From Phyllobacterium calauticae (lineage in GTDB: Bacteria; Pseudomonadota; Alphaproteobacteria; Rhizobiales; Rhizobiaceae), in assembly GCF_019991125.1 (NCBI RefSeq), contig NZ_JAGENB010000002.1, positions 310,001-374,000 of the forward strand: a DNA stretch of 64,000 bases. The letters run 5' to 3'. The translations under genes were made by a program, and so were the position numbers. Shown in pieces: positions 45,195 to 55,121 of the stretch. The notes below the pieces were generated by a model. The model was not told where the DNA came from, did no database searches, and saw only the letters and a program-made list of their open reading frames with translations. How positions within the stretch are numbered: position 1 is the first letter of the stretch; every line of letters starts with the position of its first letter.

Positions 45195-45914
45195 ATGTCA
45201 ATCTGGCGCCGTATCAGCGACTTCATTACCAGCACTGCCATCGATGCTTTCTCCAGCATCATCGAAGCCGTGCGCACGGCCTTCGAGGGAGACCCCGAAA
45301 CCCGCAGGCGCGTCGCGTTCTCCATCGCCATGATTGCGCTCTCGGCCAAAATGGCCAAGGCTGACGGTGTCGTCACCGAAGTCGAGGTCAAGGCATTTCA
45401 CGAGATATTCCATGTTCCGCCCCGCTACCAGGATCAGGTGACCCGGCTCTACAATCTCGCCAAGCAGGATGTGGCGGGTTACGAGACCTATGCGGCGCAA
45501 CTGGCGTCCCTGTGCGGCACCGGCAAGCCGAACTGCAAGATGCTGGAAGATATTCTCGACGGCCTTTTCCACATCGCCAAGGCTGACGGCTCGCTGCATG
45601 ACAAGGAACTGATCTTCCTGGGCACGGTCGCCGAGATTTTCGCGCTCGATGAAGAGCAGTTCGACAGCATTCTGGCACGGCATGTCGGGCGGGGACAGGC
45701 GGACCCGTTTGTGGTTCTCGGTCTGGCGCGGGATGTCAGTTTCGAAGACGCCCGCAAGCGCTACAGGGCGCTGGTGCGGGAAAATCATCCGGACATGCTG
45801 ATCGCCCGCGGCGTGCCGGAGGAATTCGTCGCTATTGCCAATCAGCGCATTGCCGCTATCAATGCGGCCTGGGAAAAAGTCGAAAAAGATTTGAAGGCAT
45901 ATGAACGCGTTTAA
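45195..45914 (+). CDS. DjlA-like co-chaperone (TerB domain plus C-terminal J domain)
   Basis: 239 aa. Residues about 40-160 form an all-helical TerB/DjlA domain with paired acidic segments (AKMAKADGVVTEVEVKAFHEIF and FHIAKADGSLHDKELIFL). Residues about 170-239 form a DnaJ domain with DPFVVLGL, RKRYRALVRENHPD (the HPD tripeptide that stimulates DnaK) and INAAWEKVE. Unlike E. coli DjlA no clear N-terminal membrane helix is seen. It overlaps the amidase start by 14 bases. Confidence 0.9.
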   Translation: MSIWRRISDFITSTAIDAFSSIIEAVRTAFEGDPETRRRVAFSIAMIALSAKMAKADGVVTEVEVKAFHEIFHVPPRYQDQVTRLYNLAKQDVAGYETYAAQLASLCGTGKPNCKMLEDILDGLFHIAKADGSLHDKELIFLGTVAEIFALDEEQFDSILARHVGRGQADPFVVLGLARDVSFEDARKRYRALVRENHPDMLIARGVPEEFVAIANQRIAAINAAWEKVEKDLKAYERV

Positions 45915-46665
45915 ACCGGACCATTTACGCGCGGAAGTGCATCCCTCACCGAATTTTGGCCCGCGCAAGGACGGCAAGCATCCGTCCTATCTCGTCCTGC
46001 ATTATACCGGCATGGAAACCGGGGAGGCGGCCGAGGGCTGGCTGACCAATCCGCAAAGCGAAGTTTCCGCCCACTACGTCGTGCACGAGGACGGGCGCGT
46101 CGTTCAGCTCGTGCCGGAAAGCCAGCGCGCCTGGCATGCCGGACAAAGCTCCTGGAAGGGCGAGACCGATATCAATTCCCGCTCCATCGGCATCGAGATC
46201 GTCAATGGCGGACCGCTGCTGAATTTCCCCGATTTCGGCGATGCGCAGATCGATGCGGTGATCGACCTGTGCAAGGGGATCGTGTCGCGCCACAAGATGC
46301 GCCCGGAAAACGTGCTCGCCCACTCCGATATCGCGCCCGCACGCAAGATCGATCCGGGTGAAAAATTCCCGTGGCCGGTTCTCTACACCGCCGGCGTGGG
46401 GCACTGGGTACAGCCGTCACCGATCCGCGGCGGACGCTTCTTTTCCCTCGGCGACCAGGGCCAGCCGGTCGAGGCATTGCAGAGCATGCTGGCGCTCTAC
46501 GGCTATGATGTGCCTATCGACAGTGTGTTCGGACGGTCGACAGAATTAGGCATTTTAGCGTTCCAGCGCCATTTTCGCCCGGAAAAAGTCGACGGAGTCG
46601 CCGACATGTCAACCATCGAAACCCTGCATCGGGTACTTTCCGCACTTCCCGCGTTTCATGCTTAA
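45901..46665 (+). CDS. N-acetylmuramoyl-L-alanine amidase (Amidase_2) with peptidoglycan-binding domain
   Basis: 254 aa AmiD/AmpD-like zinc amidase cutting the MurNAc-L-Ala bond. Zinc ligands are in YLVLHYTGM and VLAHSDIAPARKIDPG, with SIGIEIVNGG between. A C-terminal PG_binding_1 domain starts at about residue 185 (GDQGQPVEALQSMLALYGYDVPIDSVFGRSTELGILAFQRHF). No signal peptide is visible, so it may act in the cytoplasm on recycled muropeptides, or use an unconventional route. Its start lies inside the djlA-like gene. Confidence 0.9.
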   Translation: MNAFKPDHLRAEVHPSPNFGPRKDGKHPSYLVLHYTGMETGEAAEGWLTNPQSEVSAHYVVHEDGRVVQLVPESQRAWHAGQSSWKGETDINSRSIGIEIVNGGPLLNFPDFGDAQIDAVIDLCKGIVSRHKMRPENVLAHSDIAPARKIDPGEKFPWPVLYTAGVGHWVQPSPIRGGRFFSLGDQGQPVEALQSMLALYGYDVPIDSVFGRSTELGILAFQRHFRPEKVDGVADMSTIETLHRVLSALPAFHA

Positions 46666-46878
46666 CTCCCTGTAAAAAAACGCTTTCCCGGCGTTTATTT
46701 GTGCACTGCAACCTATATATTTCAATGTGTTACACTTTGTTATTTGGCCGACCCATATTCGGCTGCATTGGACCGTCACATCCTTGGACATTGTTCCGGT
46801 AATGCCCTTTTAGATTTTTGGCGCGGAACGGGGTCCGGCAGTGCGCTCGTATTGCCCAAGCGATTTAGACGGAAAACG

Positions 46879-47601
46879 ATGACAAAAAAATTTGGTATGA
46901 TTCTCGCCCTTGTTGGGGCGACGGCCTTCTTTGGCGCAAATTCAGCATACAGCAGTCCGGCAGAGCCGACAAACCTGATGGACTACCTCAAGGCCAAGCG
47001 GGCCGCAGCGGAAAAGGATAAAGAAGGCGGGAAATCCGCCAAGACTGCCCAGACAGCAAGCAAGGGTAAAAAGAGCGTCGCAAAGACCCACGCCAGCAAG
47101 AAGACCCTGGCGTCATCCAAGCGTCCGGTTGTCGAAACCAAGGTCCGGCTCAGAACCAAGGTGCGCCACAGGAATCTCGCCAATGTCGACACGATGACAA
47201 CGGGCAGCATCCCATCGGCCGCCGGATCGATGAAGTATACGACGATCATCAATTCCTACGCCGCGTCCTACGGCGTCCCGGCTTCCCTCGCCAATGCGGT
47301 GGTTCGGGTGGAAAGCAATTACCGCGCCGACATGACCGGAAGCGCCGGTGAAATCGGTCTCATGCAGATCAAGCTCGAAACGGCGCGTGGCCTTGGTTAC
47401 ACGGGTACCCGGCAGGCGCTCTACAACCCCGAAACCAATATCCAATGGGGCATGAAATATCTTGCCGGGGCACACAAGCTCGGCAACGGGACGACCTGCG
47501 GTACGATCCTACGCTACAATGCCGGTCATGGCGCAACGCGCATGAATCCGATCTCGGCCAATTACTGCGCCAAGGTGAAAATGGAAATGGCTTCCAACTA
47601 A
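46879..47601 (+). CDS. SLT-type lytic transglycosylase
   Basis: 240 aa. A signal peptide covers about residues 1-23, a basic low-complexity linker (Lys/Ala/Ser-rich, about 33-100) follows, and the lysozyme-like SLT domain runs from 120 to 235: SYGVPASLANAVVRVESNYRADMTGSAGEIGLMQIKLETARGLGY, with catalytic Glu in VRVESNY, then ILRYNAGHGA. The start at 46879 gives the signal peptide; an in-frame 60-codon extension does not. The basic linker may bind the wall or phospholipid. A terminator follows. Confidence 0.9.
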   Translation: MTKKFGMILALVGATAFFGANSAYSSPAEPTNLMDYLKAKRAAAEKDKEGGKSAKTAQTASKGKKSVAKTHASKKTLASSKRPVVETKVRLRTKVRHRNLANVDTMTTGSIPSAAGSMKYTTIINSYAASYGVPASLANAVVRVESNYRADMTGSAGEIGLMQIKLETARGLGYTGTRQALYNPETNIQWGMKYLAGAHKLGNGTTCGTILRYNAGHGATRMNPISANYCAKVKMEMASN

Positions 47602-47627
47602 AACCGTTGGAGACCTGTTCAAAGATG

Positions 47628-47656
47628 AAGGCCGGATAACCAATCCGGCCTTTTTC
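47628..47656 (+). terminator. terminator after the SLT gene
   Basis: A perfect 10-bp stem (AAGGCCGGAT / ATCCGGCCTT) with loop AACCA ends in TTTTTC. It overlaps the beginning of the presumed rnpB promoter region. Confidence 0.88.
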
Positions 47657-47658
47657 AT

Positions 47659-47688
47659 TTGCGTTTTTGCTGCGAAACCCTTTTATAC
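47659..47688 (+). promoter_or_regulatory. putative promoter of rnpB
   Basis: TTGCGT at 47659-47664 and TTATAC at 47683-47688 are separated by 18 bases, and the RNase P RNA 5' helix starts 6 bases further on. This fits a housekeeping sigma-70 promoter. Confidence 0.5.
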
Positions 47689-47693
47689 GCTTC

Positions 47694-48123
47694 GTCAGCT
47701 GGCCGGGCAGCCGCGCATGTCAGAAGCCGAAAGGCGGCATGTGAGGAAAGTCCGGGCTCCAGGGAAACACGGTGCCGGATAACGTCCGGCGGGGGCGACC
47801 CCAGGGAAAGTGCCACAGAAAGGAAACCGCCCCGTCTTTCGTTGCGCCGGATCATTGCCGGTTGGACGCAAGGAATGACGGGGTAAGGGTGAAAGGGTGG
47901 GGTAAGAGCCCACCGCGTTGCTGGTAACAGGAACGGCAAGGTAAACCCCACCGGGAGCAAAACCGAATAGGGACGGCGTGTCAGGCGAAAGCCTGGCGAT
48001 CAGTTTCCGGTCAGTCGTCCGGGTAGGTTGCAGGAGGCGGATGGCAACATCCGTCCAAGATGAATGGCTGCCGCGCCGGACGCAAGTCCGGCCATACAGA
48101 ACCCGGCTTACAGGCCAGCTGAC
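47694..48123 (+). ncRNA. rnpB: RNase P RNA, bacterial class A
   Basis: About 430 bases. The terminal helix pairs GTCAGCTGGCC at the 5' end with GGCCAGCTGAC at the 3' end. Conserved core segments include GAGGAAAGTCCGGGCTCC near 47751, GTGCCACAGAAA near 47810, GGTAAACCCCACCGGGAGCAA near 47940, and a 3' segment AGATGAATGGCTGCC and CAGAACCCGGCTTACAGGCC. It is the catalytic RNA that trims tRNA 5' ends. Placement just before mraZ is typical of Rhizobiales. Confidence 0.97.
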
Positions 48124-48161
48124 ACTTCATTCCCCTTCTGCCGCGGCATGCCAGCACTAGT

Positions 48162-48193
48162 GCGTGGTAAGCTTGTCGAACCGCGCACCACGC
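48162..48193. repeat. REP-like hairpin unit
   Basis: GCGTGGT at 48162-48168 pairs with ACCACGC at 48187-48193 around AAGCTTGTCGAACCGCGC. The GCTTGTCGAACC core is shared with the larger palindrome at 26109-26243, so both belong to one dispersed repeat family. Confidence 0.55.
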
Positions 48194-48240
48194 CTTAGCA
48201 AAGGCTTCAATCATACCGCCCAACCGGTTTCCTAACCGTT

Positions 48241-48254
48241 CATTAAGCTTAATG
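48241..48254. promoter_or_regulatory. 14-bp perfect palindrome upstream of mraZ
   Basis: CATTAAGCTTAATG is exactly self-complementary. It contains two TTAA elements separated by two bases, not the seven of a canonical CtrA site. Possible regulator site; factor unknown. Confidence 0.35.
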
Positions 48255-48461
48255 AGCCATAAATTCAGAATCGCCGGAAGTGCGTCTGATTGCAGGCTTG
48301 CTCCCACCATGTGTTCTCTAATCCCATTGACGCCCATAGTGCCCCATGATATCGATTGGTTTCATCAGTAGCGTTCAGTCGACACGGTGTTTCCCGACAT
48401 TGGATTTGGCATGCCAGGGCTTGCATTCGGCCCGTTCGGCCAATGCTTCCGCGGCTATTGA

Positions 48462-48487
48462 TGGGGCTCCCAGGGGTGGAGCAGGGG
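48462..48487 (+). promoter_or_regulatory. candidate MraZ operator (three G-tract repeats)
   Basis: TGGGG at 48462, AGGGG at 48472 and AGGGG at 48483 are spaced by 10 and 11 bases, ending 45 bases before the mraZ start. MraZ of other bacteria binds three or more TGGG-type direct repeats with about 10-bp period in front of its own gene. Confidence 0.6.
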
Positions 48488-48532
48488 TAGAAATGAAACA
48501 GGCCTTCGTGGCGGAAACGGCGGTGTTGCGTT

Positions 48533-49006
48533 TTGAACCGGTTCCTCGGACATGTAACGAACAGGATCGATGCGAAGGGACGGGTTTCCGTGCCGGCGCT
48601 TTTCCGTTCGATCATCCAGCAAGCCGGCCACACGGAACTGTACGCCCTGCGCTCCCTGCATCTTCCTGCCCTCGATGCGGGCGGACCGGATCTGCTGACG
48701 CGCTTCGACAAGCGGCTGGAGAGCGAGGATCCCTTCGCCGAAATGGCAGACGATATGTCTTTCTACCTGCATGCGGATGGCGGCTTTCTCAAGCTGGACG
48801 CGGATGGACGGATCACGGTGACGGATTTCCTGCGCGAGCATACGGGCATCACGACCGATGTGACCTTTGCGGGGGCGAACACGCATTTTCAGATGTGGCA
48901 GCCGGAGCAGTTCGAAACGCATCGGGCAAAGGTTCGTCAACGCCTGATGGAGCGGCGGCGGCTGGAAAATCTGGAAAATCTGGACAATCAGACAGGAAAC
49001 AGGTGA
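48533..49006 (+). CDS. mraZ: transcriptional regulator MraZ
   Basis: 157 aa AbrB/SpoVT-like ring-forming DNA-binding protein with two domains. The first begins [22 protein letters not shown]; the second has [28 protein letters not shown] with [11 protein letters not shown]. It represses the division and cell-wall operon and also modulates RsmH. The start is a TTG at 48533, the only in-frame start that fits the family N-terminus (MNRFL); no ATG is nearby. It overlaps rsmH by one base (TGATG). Confidence 0.93.
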   Translation: MNRFLGHVTNRIDAKGRVSVPALFRSIIQQAGHTELYALRSLHLPALDAGGPDLLTRFDKRLESEDPFAEMADDMSFYLHADGGFLKLDADGRITVTDFLREHTGITTDVTFAGANTHFQMWQPEQFETHRAKVRQRLMERRRLENLENLDNQTGNR

Positions 49007-50013
49007 TGGCGGGTGCGGGCGGTCAGGATGCAGCGCGCCACATACCCGTCCTGCTCGATGAAGTCATTGCCGCACTGAAGCCTGGTCCCGGTCAATTGAT
49101 CATCGACGGCACGTTCGGTGCAGGCGGTTATACCCGCCGTATTCTCGATACCGGCGCATCGGTGACCGCCATCGACCGCGATCCCTCGGCCATCGAAGCC
49201 GGGCGGGCGCTGGAAAAGGCCCATGCGGGCCGCCTCACGCTCGTGCAGGGCACTTTCTCGACACTGGATCAGGTTGCATTGCTGGGCGCTCCCGACGGCA
49301 TCGTGCTGGACATCGGCGTGTCATCGATGCAGATCGACGAGGCCGAGCGCGGCTTTTCCTTCCAGAAGGACGGTCCGCTCGACATGCGTATGTCAAGTTC
49401 AGGGCCAAGCGCCGCCGACGTGGTCAATCGGCTCAAGACGGGCGATCTTGCCCGCATCTTCAATTTCCTCGGCGAGGAGCGCCATGCGGGCCGCATCGCG
49501 CGCATGATCGAAAAACGCCGCACCACCGAGCCGTTTCACCGCACCCGCGATCTGGCCAATGCCATCGAGGCGCTGGTCGGGCGCAATCCGAAGATTCCGA
49601 TCCATCCGGCGACGCGCGTGTTCCAGGCGCTGCGCATTTTCGTCAATGACGAACTGGGCGAACTCGTCCGCGCGCTGCATGCGGCCGAGCGGGCACTCAA
49701 GCCGGGCGGCCGCCTCGTTGTCGTGACCTTCCATTCGCTCGAGGACCGCATCGTCAAGCGCTTCTTCAACGACCGCGCCGGTTCGAGCGGCGGTTCGCGC
49801 CATCTGCCGCAGGTGCAGGTGCGCCTGGCAAGCTTCACCCCCATCGGCAAGGGCGTGGTTGCGCCGACCGAGGCGGAGACGGAAAGCAATCCGCGTGCGC
49901 GCTCGGCCAAGCTGCGTGCCGCCATCCGCACCGAAAACCCGCCGCTGGCTGAAGATCATTCGATCTACGGCCTGCCCAATCTTCCGCATTTTCATGAAAC
50001 GGCGAGGAGCTGA
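49006..50013 (+). CDS. rsmH: 16S rRNA (cytosine(1402)-N4)-methyltransferase RsmH
   Basis: 335 aa. It has [13 protein letters not shown], the SAM loop [30 protein letters not shown] with RGFSF, and [22 protein letters not shown]. It methylates C1402 in the decoding centre. The frame is open far upstream (to 48346) through mraZ out of register, but ATG 49006 coupled to the mraZ stop is the real start. Second gene of the dcw operon. Confidence 0.95.
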   Translation: MAGAGGQDAARHIPVLLDEVIAALKPGPGQLIIDGTFGAGGYTRRILDTGASVTAIDRDPSAIEAGRALEKAHAGRLTLVQGTFSTLDQVALLGAPDGIVLDIGVSSMQIDEAERGFSFQKDGPLDMRMSSSGPSAADVVNRLKTGDLARIFNFLGEERHAGRIARMIEKRRTTEPFHRTRDLANAIEALVGRNPKIPIHPATRVFQALRIFVNDELGELVRALHAAERALKPGGRLVVVTFHSLEDRIVKRFFNDRAGSSGGSRHLPQVQVRLASFTPIGKGVVAPTEAETESNPRARSAKLRAAIRTENPPLAEDHSIYGLPNLPHFHETARS

Positions 50014-50016
50014 TCC

Positions 50017-50457
50017 ATGCTGCGCACCTTCGACATCATATTGATCGGGCTGATGATCGCAGCGGCCGGCATCACCTATAAAATCAAGCACGATGCTGAA
50101 AAGCAGATGACGGAAGTGCACAAGATCCAGCGGATGATCGCCGACGAGAAGGATACGATTGACCTCCTGAAGGCCGACTGGAGCCTGCTGACGCAGCCCA
50201 ACCGCCTGCAGAAGCTGGTTGCCTCCTTCCAGGGCCAGCTCAACCTGCAGCCGGTCGAGGCGCAGCAGATCGCCAACATCAACGAGATTCCGAAAGCCAA
50301 GCCCGCCGCCGAAAAGGTGGATGACGTTGCCAACCTCATCACCGAGGCCGATGCAGGGCCGTCCGTGAAAAAGACCGATACGATCAAGACCGGCAGCGTG
50401 CGCAGGGCAACCGTTGCGGCCGTCCCCGGCGCGAAACCGAAGGGGGCTGCGCATTAA
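50017..50457 (+). CDS. ftsL: cell division protein FtsL
   Basis: 146 aa bitopic protein: a short cytosolic head, one membrane helix (DIILIGLMIAAAGITYKI), then a periplasmic coiled-coil region (HDAEKQMTEVHKIQRMIADEKDTIDLLKADWSLLTQPNRLQKL), which is the septal FtsL signature. A Lys/Ala-rich low-complexity tail (about 95-146) is typical for Rhizobiales. It bridges FtsB and FtsWI in the divisome. AGGAG precedes the start. Confidence 0.9.
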   Translation: MLRTFDIILIGLMIAAAGITYKIKHDAEKQMTEVHKIQRMIADEKDTIDLLKADWSLLTQPNRLQKLVASFQGQLNLQPVEAQQIANINEIPKAKPAAEKVDDVANLITEADAGPSVKKTDTIKTGSVRRATVAAVPGAKPKGAAH

Positions 50458-50458
50458 G

Positions 50459-52183
50459 ATGGGCATCTGGATCAAGCGGAAAACAGCGCAGCTGGAAAAC
50501 GGAACGGCACCGGCATTCGAAATGGATGCGCGCAAGAAGAAGACGGGCAATCGCGCACGCAACCGCGTGATGATGGCCATGATCTGCTTTATCGGCATTT
50601 ATGGCGTCATCAGCGGACGCCTGATTTTCTACGGGATGCAGGAAGATACCACCGGCTACAACGGTCCGACCGGCAGCGTTCTGGCCTCGCGTCCGGATAT
50701 TCTCGACCGCAACGGCGAAGTGCTGGCAACCGATATCAAGACCGCATCGCTCTATGCCGAGCCGCGCAAGATCATCGATCCTGATGAGGCCTATGAGCTG
50801 CTGTCGACCGTGCTGCCGGATCTCAACTTCGAACAGACCTACAGCCGCCTGAAGAGCGGCGCAGGCTTTGCCTGGCTGAAGCGCGGCCTGACACCGCAGC
50901 AGAAGAGCCAGATCATGGCGCTCGGCATTCCCGGCATCGGCTTCCGCACGGAAAAATCACGCTTCTATCCCGGCGGCCCGACGGCGTCGCATATCCTTGG
51001 TCTCGTCAATATCGACAATCAGGGCATTGCCGGCATGGAGAAGTACATCGACTCGCAGGGGCTGTCGGACCTGCGCGATGTCGGCCTTGCGGACGGGCGT
51101 TCGCTGGCGCCGGTGCGCCTGTCGATCGACCTGCGCGTCCAGCACGTGGTGCGCGACGTCGTGGTCAATGCGATGCAGAAATACCGCGCCATTGCGGCGG
51201 GTGCCGTTGTTCTCAACGTCAATACCGGCGAAGTGATGGCCATGGCCTCGGCACCGGATTTTGATCCGAACAACCCGTTCAATGCGCTCGACAAGGACCA
51301 CCTCAACCGCATGTCGGCCGGTCTCTACGAGATGGGCTCGACGATCAAGAGCTTCACCACCGCCATGTCGCTCGACCATGGCGCGACGCTGAACACCACC
51401 TATGACGCGACACGCCCGATCACCATCGGCCGCCAGACGATCCACGATTTCCACGGCAAGGCGCGTGTGCTGACCCTGCCGGAAGTCTTCGTCTTCTCCT
51501 CCAACATCGGCTCGGCGCGGGAAGCCGATGCGGTGGGCATCGAAAATCACCGGGCGTTCCTGACGCGTCTCGGCCTGCTCGATCCGATGAAGACGGAACT
51601 GCCCGAGGTCGCCAAGCCCTATTCGCCGAAAGTATGGAAGAAGGTGAATTCGATCACGATCTCCTTCGGCCACGGCATGGCCACGACACCGCTGCAGACG
51701 GCGGTCGGCGCCGCGGCGCTGGTCAATGGCGGCCGGCTGATCGAACCGACCTTCCTGCCGCGTACGCTGGAACAGGCACAGGCCATGGCCGAACAGGTCA
51801 TCAAGCCGAAAACCAGCGATGACATGCGCTATCTCTACAAGCTCAACGGCGACACCGGCTCGGGCCGCAACGCCAACGTCAAGGGCTACCGCGTCGGCGG
51901 CAAGACGGGTACGGCGGACAAGGTCGTCAATGGCCGCTATGCCAAGGATCTGCGGTTCAACGCCTTCGTGGCGGCCTTTCCGATCGAAAAACCGGAATAT
52001 GTCGTTTTGACCATTATCGACGAACCAAAGCCTGCCGAAGGGCAGAGCAGCGGTATCGCAGCCTTCAACGCGGCACCCATGGTGGCGGAAATTATCCGCA
52101 GATCCGCATCGTTTCTCGGGGTAAAGCCCGATTTCGGCCAACAAGTCGCGCCATTGCAGGTTTCCTACGACAGTGATGAGTAA
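50459..52183 (+). CDS. ftsI: peptidoglycan D,D-transpeptidase FtsI (PBP3)
   Basis: 574 aa septal class B penicillin-binding protein. A basic cytosolic tail and one membrane helix ([20 protein letters not shown]) lead to the pedestal domain ([15 protein letters not shown]), then the transpeptidase domain with SxxK in MGSTIKSF, SxN in FSSNIGS, and KTGT in GGKTGTADK. It crosslinks septal peptidoglycan with FtsW. The start at 50459 is one base after the ftsL stop. The 3' end approaches murE, which starts 13 bases later. Confidence 0.95.
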   Translation: MGIWIKRKTAQLENGTAPAFEMDARKKKTGNRARNRVMMAMICFIGIYGVISGRLIFYGMQEDTTGYNGPTGSVLASRPDILDRNGEVLATDIKTASLYAEPRKIIDPDEAYELLSTVLPDLNFEQTYSRLKSGAGFAWLKRGLTPQQKSQIMALGIPGIGFRTEKSRFYPGGPTASHILGLVNIDNQGIAGMEKYIDSQGLSDLRDVGLADGRSLAPVRLSIDLRVQHVVRDVVVNAMQKYRAIAAGAVVLNVNTGEVMAMASAPDFDPNNPFNALDKDHLNRMSAGLYEMGSTIKSFTTAMSLDHGATLNTTYDATRPITIGRQTIHDFHGKARVLTLPEVFVFSSNIGSAREADAVGIENHRAFLTRLGLLDPMKTELPEVAKPYSPKVWKKVNSITISFGHGMATTPLQTAVGAAALVNGGRLIEPTFLPRTLEQAQAMAEQVIKPKTSDDMRYLYKLNGDTGSGRNANVKGYRVGGKTGTADKVVNGRYAKDLRFNAFVAAFPIEKPEYVVLTIIDEPKPAEGQSSGIAAFNAAPMVAEIIRRSASFLGVKPDFGQQVAPLQVSYDSDE

Positions 52184-52196
52184 AGCAGATTCGGTC

Positions 52197-53666
52197 ATGA
52201 AACTGAAAGAATTGAACGGCATACCTGCCCTGGCAATCTCCGAATTCGGGGAAACGACGATCAATGGCCTGACTTCCGATTCGCGTGAGGTCAAGCCCGG
52301 TTTCCTCTTCGCGGCCCTGAAAGGCTCGAAGGCGGATGGCAGCGTTTATGCCGCCGATGCGGCAAAACGCGGCGCAGCGATCATCGTTGCCGCCAGCGCT
52401 TCCAAGCTGAGCAACGTCTCCGCGCCGATCATCTATGTGGACGATCCGCGCCGTGCGCTCGCGCTTGCGGCTGCCAGCTTCTACCGGGTGCAGCCGGATG
52501 TGATGGTCGCCATCACCGGCACCAGCGGCAAGACATCGGTGGCCTCCTTCACCCGCCAGATCTGGGCCAATGCCGGTTTCGCCTCGGCCAGCATCGGCAC
52601 GACAGGCGTGGTTTCGCCGACGCGCAATGATTACGGTTCGCTGACCACGCCTGATCCCGTCGAACTGCACAAGCTGCTGAGCGAACTGGTCGAAGAGGGT
52701 GTCACCCATGCGGCCATGGAAGCCTCGTCGCATGGCCTTGACCAGCGCCGCCTCGATGGTGTGAAGCTGTCGGCCGGTGCTTTCACCAATCTTGGCCGTG
52801 ACCACATGGATTATCATCCGACGGTCGAGGAATATCACGCCGCCAAACTGCGTCTGTTCAGGGAACTGCTGCCGAAGGGCGCGCCTGCCGTCATTTTTGC
52901 TGACGATCCCTTTTCCAAGCCAACCATTGCGGCGGCCACGGAAGCCGGTTGCAAAGTGCTGACGGTCGGCCGCAAGGGCGAATTCATCACGCTGAAGCGT
53001 GTCGAGCATGAGCGGTTCCGCCAGCACGTGGAAGTGCAGATTGCCGGCGAGATCTTTGAGATCACCCTGCCGCTGGCGGGAGATTTTCAGGTGGCCAATG
53101 GTCTTGTGGCCGCAGGGCTTGCCATTGCCACCGGAGTTCCCGCTGCTGCGGCCATGCGCGGCCTTGAGCGGCTGAAGGGCGCGCCGGGACGGCTCGATCT
53201 TGTCGGCGCGACGGAAGAGGGGGCGCCCGCTTATGTCGATTACGCCCACAAGCCCGATGCGCTGGAAAACGTGCTCACCTCGGTCCGTCCCTTCACGACA
53301 GGGCGCGTCATCGTGGTGTTCGGCTGCGGCGGCGACCGCGACAAGGGCAAGCGCCCGATGATGGGCGAAATCGCCACGCGCCTTGCCGATGTCGTCATCG
53401 TGACCGATGACAACCCGCGCTCGGAAGTTCCCGCCACCATCCGCGCTGAAATTCTCGCTGCCGCTCCCGGCGCGCAGGAGATCGGCGACCGGCATGAGGC
53501 GATCCGCGTGGCGGTTGCCATGATGAAATCCGGCGATACGCTGATTGTCGCGGGCAAGGGCCACGAAGAAGGCCAGACCGTCGGCACCGTCGTGCTGCCG
53601 TTCTCCGATCACACGGAAGTCGCCCAGGCCCTGAAGGACCGTCTGGCCCGGGAGCGCAATCCATGA
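52197..53666 (+). CDS. murE: UDP-MurNAc-tripeptide ligase MurE (meso-diaminopimelate adding)
   Basis: 489 aa ATP-dependent ligase. Uridine-binding [19 protein letters not shown]-loop [13 protein letters not shown], the central TTPDPVELH and MEASSHGL, and the C-terminal [17 protein letters not shown] are present. The DDNPRSE motif marks meso-diaminopimelate, not lysine, specificity. The start is taken at 52197 (MKLKELNG); an ATG at 52176 overlapping ftsI is an alternative. The end overlaps murF by 4 bases. Confidence 0.95.
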   Translation: MKLKELNGIPALAISEFGETTINGLTSDSREVKPGFLFAALKGSKADGSVYAADAAKRGAAIIVAASASKLSNVSAPIIYVDDPRRALALAAASFYRVQPDVMVAITGTSGKTSVASFTRQIWANAGFASASIGTTGVVSPTRNDYGSLTTPDPVELHKLLSELVEEGVTHAAMEASSHGLDQRRLDGVKLSAGAFTNLGRDHMDYHPTVEEYHAAKLRLFRELLPKGAPAVIFADDPFSKPTIAAATEAGCKVLTVGRKGEFITLKRVEHERFRQHVEVQIAGEIFEITLPLAGDFQVANGLVAAGLAIATGVPAAAAMRGLERLKGAPGRLDLVGATEEGAPAYVDYAHKPDALENVLTSVRPFTTGRVIVVFGCGGDRDKGKRPMMGEIATRLADVVIVTDDNPRSEVPATIRAEILAAAPGAQEIGDRHEAIRVAVAMMKSGDTLIVAGKGHEEGQTVGTVVLPFSDHTEVAQALKDRLARERNP

Positions 53667-55096
53667 GTTTGCTCTGGACCTCCGAAGCCATGATTGAGGC
53701 CATGAACGGCCGTCCGGTTGGCGCGCTGCCCGAAGGCATTACCGGCATTTCCATCGATACGCGCACCCTGCGTAAGGGTGAGGCGTTCTTCGCCATCAAG
53801 GGCGATGCGCTCGACGGGCATGATTTTGCCACGGCGGCGGTGGCTGCCGGTGCGGCGCTGCTCGTGGTTGCGGAAGTGAAGCTGCCCGCGCTCGGCAAGC
53901 TCAAGACCCCGATGATCGTGGTCGATGACGTGCTCGCGGCCATGACGCGGCTCGGCCTTGCGGCGCGCGAACGCTCCCATGCCCAGATCATCGCCGTGAC
54001 CGGTTCCGTCGGCAAGACGACCACCAAGGAAGCGCTGCGGCACGTCCTGGCGGATTCGGGCAAAGTGCATGCATCGGTTGCCTCGTTCAACAATCACTGG
54101 GGTGTGCCGCTGACGCTCGCCCGCATGCCCGAGGACACGGATTACGGCGTTTTTGAAATCGGCATGAACCATGCGGACGAGATTCGTCCGCTGGTGAAGA
54201 TGGTCCGCCCGCATGTGGCGATCGTCACGCTGATCGCTCCGGCGCATCTTGGCCATTTCAAGAACCTACAGGAAATCGCGACGGCAAAAGCCGAGATCTT
54301 TGAAGGGCTTGTGCCCGGCGGCTATGCCTTGCTCAATCGCGACGACAAGCACTACAAGCTCCTGGAAACGCTGGCGCGCAACGCCGGTGTCGAGCACATC
54401 AAGAGTTTTGGTGAGAATGCCCGGGCGGATTACCGCCTGCGCGCGCTCAAGCTGCACGATGCCTGCTCCTGCATGACCGTGCGGCTCGCCGGTTCCGAAG
54501 CCGTCGTCAAGGTCGGCGCGCCGGGCAGGCACATCGTGCAGAACGTCCTGGCGGTGCTCGGCGCGGCGCATCTGACCGGCGCCGACATGACCAAGGTCAC
54601 GCTGGCGCTGGCATCGCTGCGGCCGGAGAGCGGGCGCGGTGCGCGCCACCTGCTCGAAATCGGCAATGGCACGTTCACGCTGATCGATGAGAGCTACAAC
54701 GCCAATCCGGCTTCGGTGCGCGCGTCGATAGAGCTTCTGGCTGCCGCCGTGCCCACGGGCAAGGGGCGCCGCATTGCCGTGCTCGGCGACATGCTGGAAC
54801 TCGGCAAGCAGGCGCCAAAGCTGCATGCGGACCTGGCGCCGGTCATCACGGCCAATCATATCAACATGGTTTTTCTCGGCGGACCCGAAATGGCGGCGCT
54901 TAAAGCCGCCTTGCCGGTTGAATTTCACGCCGAATACAGGCAGAGCGTCGACGAATTGCAGTCAAATCTGCTGAACACGATCAGGGCCGGTGATGTGATC
55001 ATGATCAAATCATCGAAAGGAATCGGTTTTGTCCGGATCGTCAAGGCAATCCTACAGAAGTACAACGCCGTGGAGCCCGCCGGTCCTGCCGAGTGA
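53663..55096 (+). CDS. murF: UDP-MurNAc-tripeptide:D-Ala-D-Ala ligase MurF
   Basis: 477 aa. It has [27 protein letters not shown], the P-loop [43 protein letters not shown] and [15 protein letters not shown], all in the usual Mur ligase order. It adds D-Ala-D-Ala to the nucleotide tripeptide in the cytoplasm. Coupled to murE by ATGA. Confidence 0.95.
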   Translation: MSLLWTSEAMIEAMNGRPVGALPEGITGISIDTRTLRKGEAFFAIKGDALDGHDFATAAVAAGAALLVVAEVKLPALGKLKTPMIVVDDVLAAMTRLGLAARERSHAQIIAVTGSVGKTTTKEALRHVLADSGKVHASVASFNNHWGVPLTLARMPEDTDYGVFEIGMNHADEIRPLVKMVRPHVAIVTLIAPAHLGHFKNLQEIATAKAEIFEGLVPGGYALLNRDDKHYKLLETLARNAGVEHIKSFGENARADYRLRALKLHDACSCMTVRLAGSEAVVKVGAPGRHIVQNVLAVLGAAHLTGADMTKVTLALASLRPESGRGARHLLEIGNGTFTLIDESYNANPASVRASIELLAAAVPTGKGRRIAVLGDMLELGKQAPKLHADLAPVITANHINMVFLGGPEMAALKAALPVEFHAEYRQSVDELQSNLLNTIRAGDVIMIKSSKGIGFVRIVKAILQKYNAVEPAGPAE

Positions 55097-55121
55097 GCTT
55101 ACGGGGATGGGGACATAGTCT

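Larger units (their letters stand above)
48124..48532. other. 409-base intergenic region between rnpB and mraZ
   Basis: No coding sequence is seen. It holds a REP-like hairpin at 48162-48193, a perfect 14-bp palindrome at 48241-48254 and G-tract repeats at 48462-48487 that fit an MraZ operator. Promoters for the dcw operon are expected here. Confidence 0.65.

Noticed and set aside
48241-48254. CtrA-binding site upstream of mraZ
   Set aside because: The two TTAA elements are separated by two bases instead of the seven of the canonical TTAA-N7-TTAA site.
48346-49005. N-terminal extension of rsmH by 220 codons
   Set aside because: The extension overlaps mraZ in another frame. The coupled ATG at 49006 gives the normal RsmH N-terminus.
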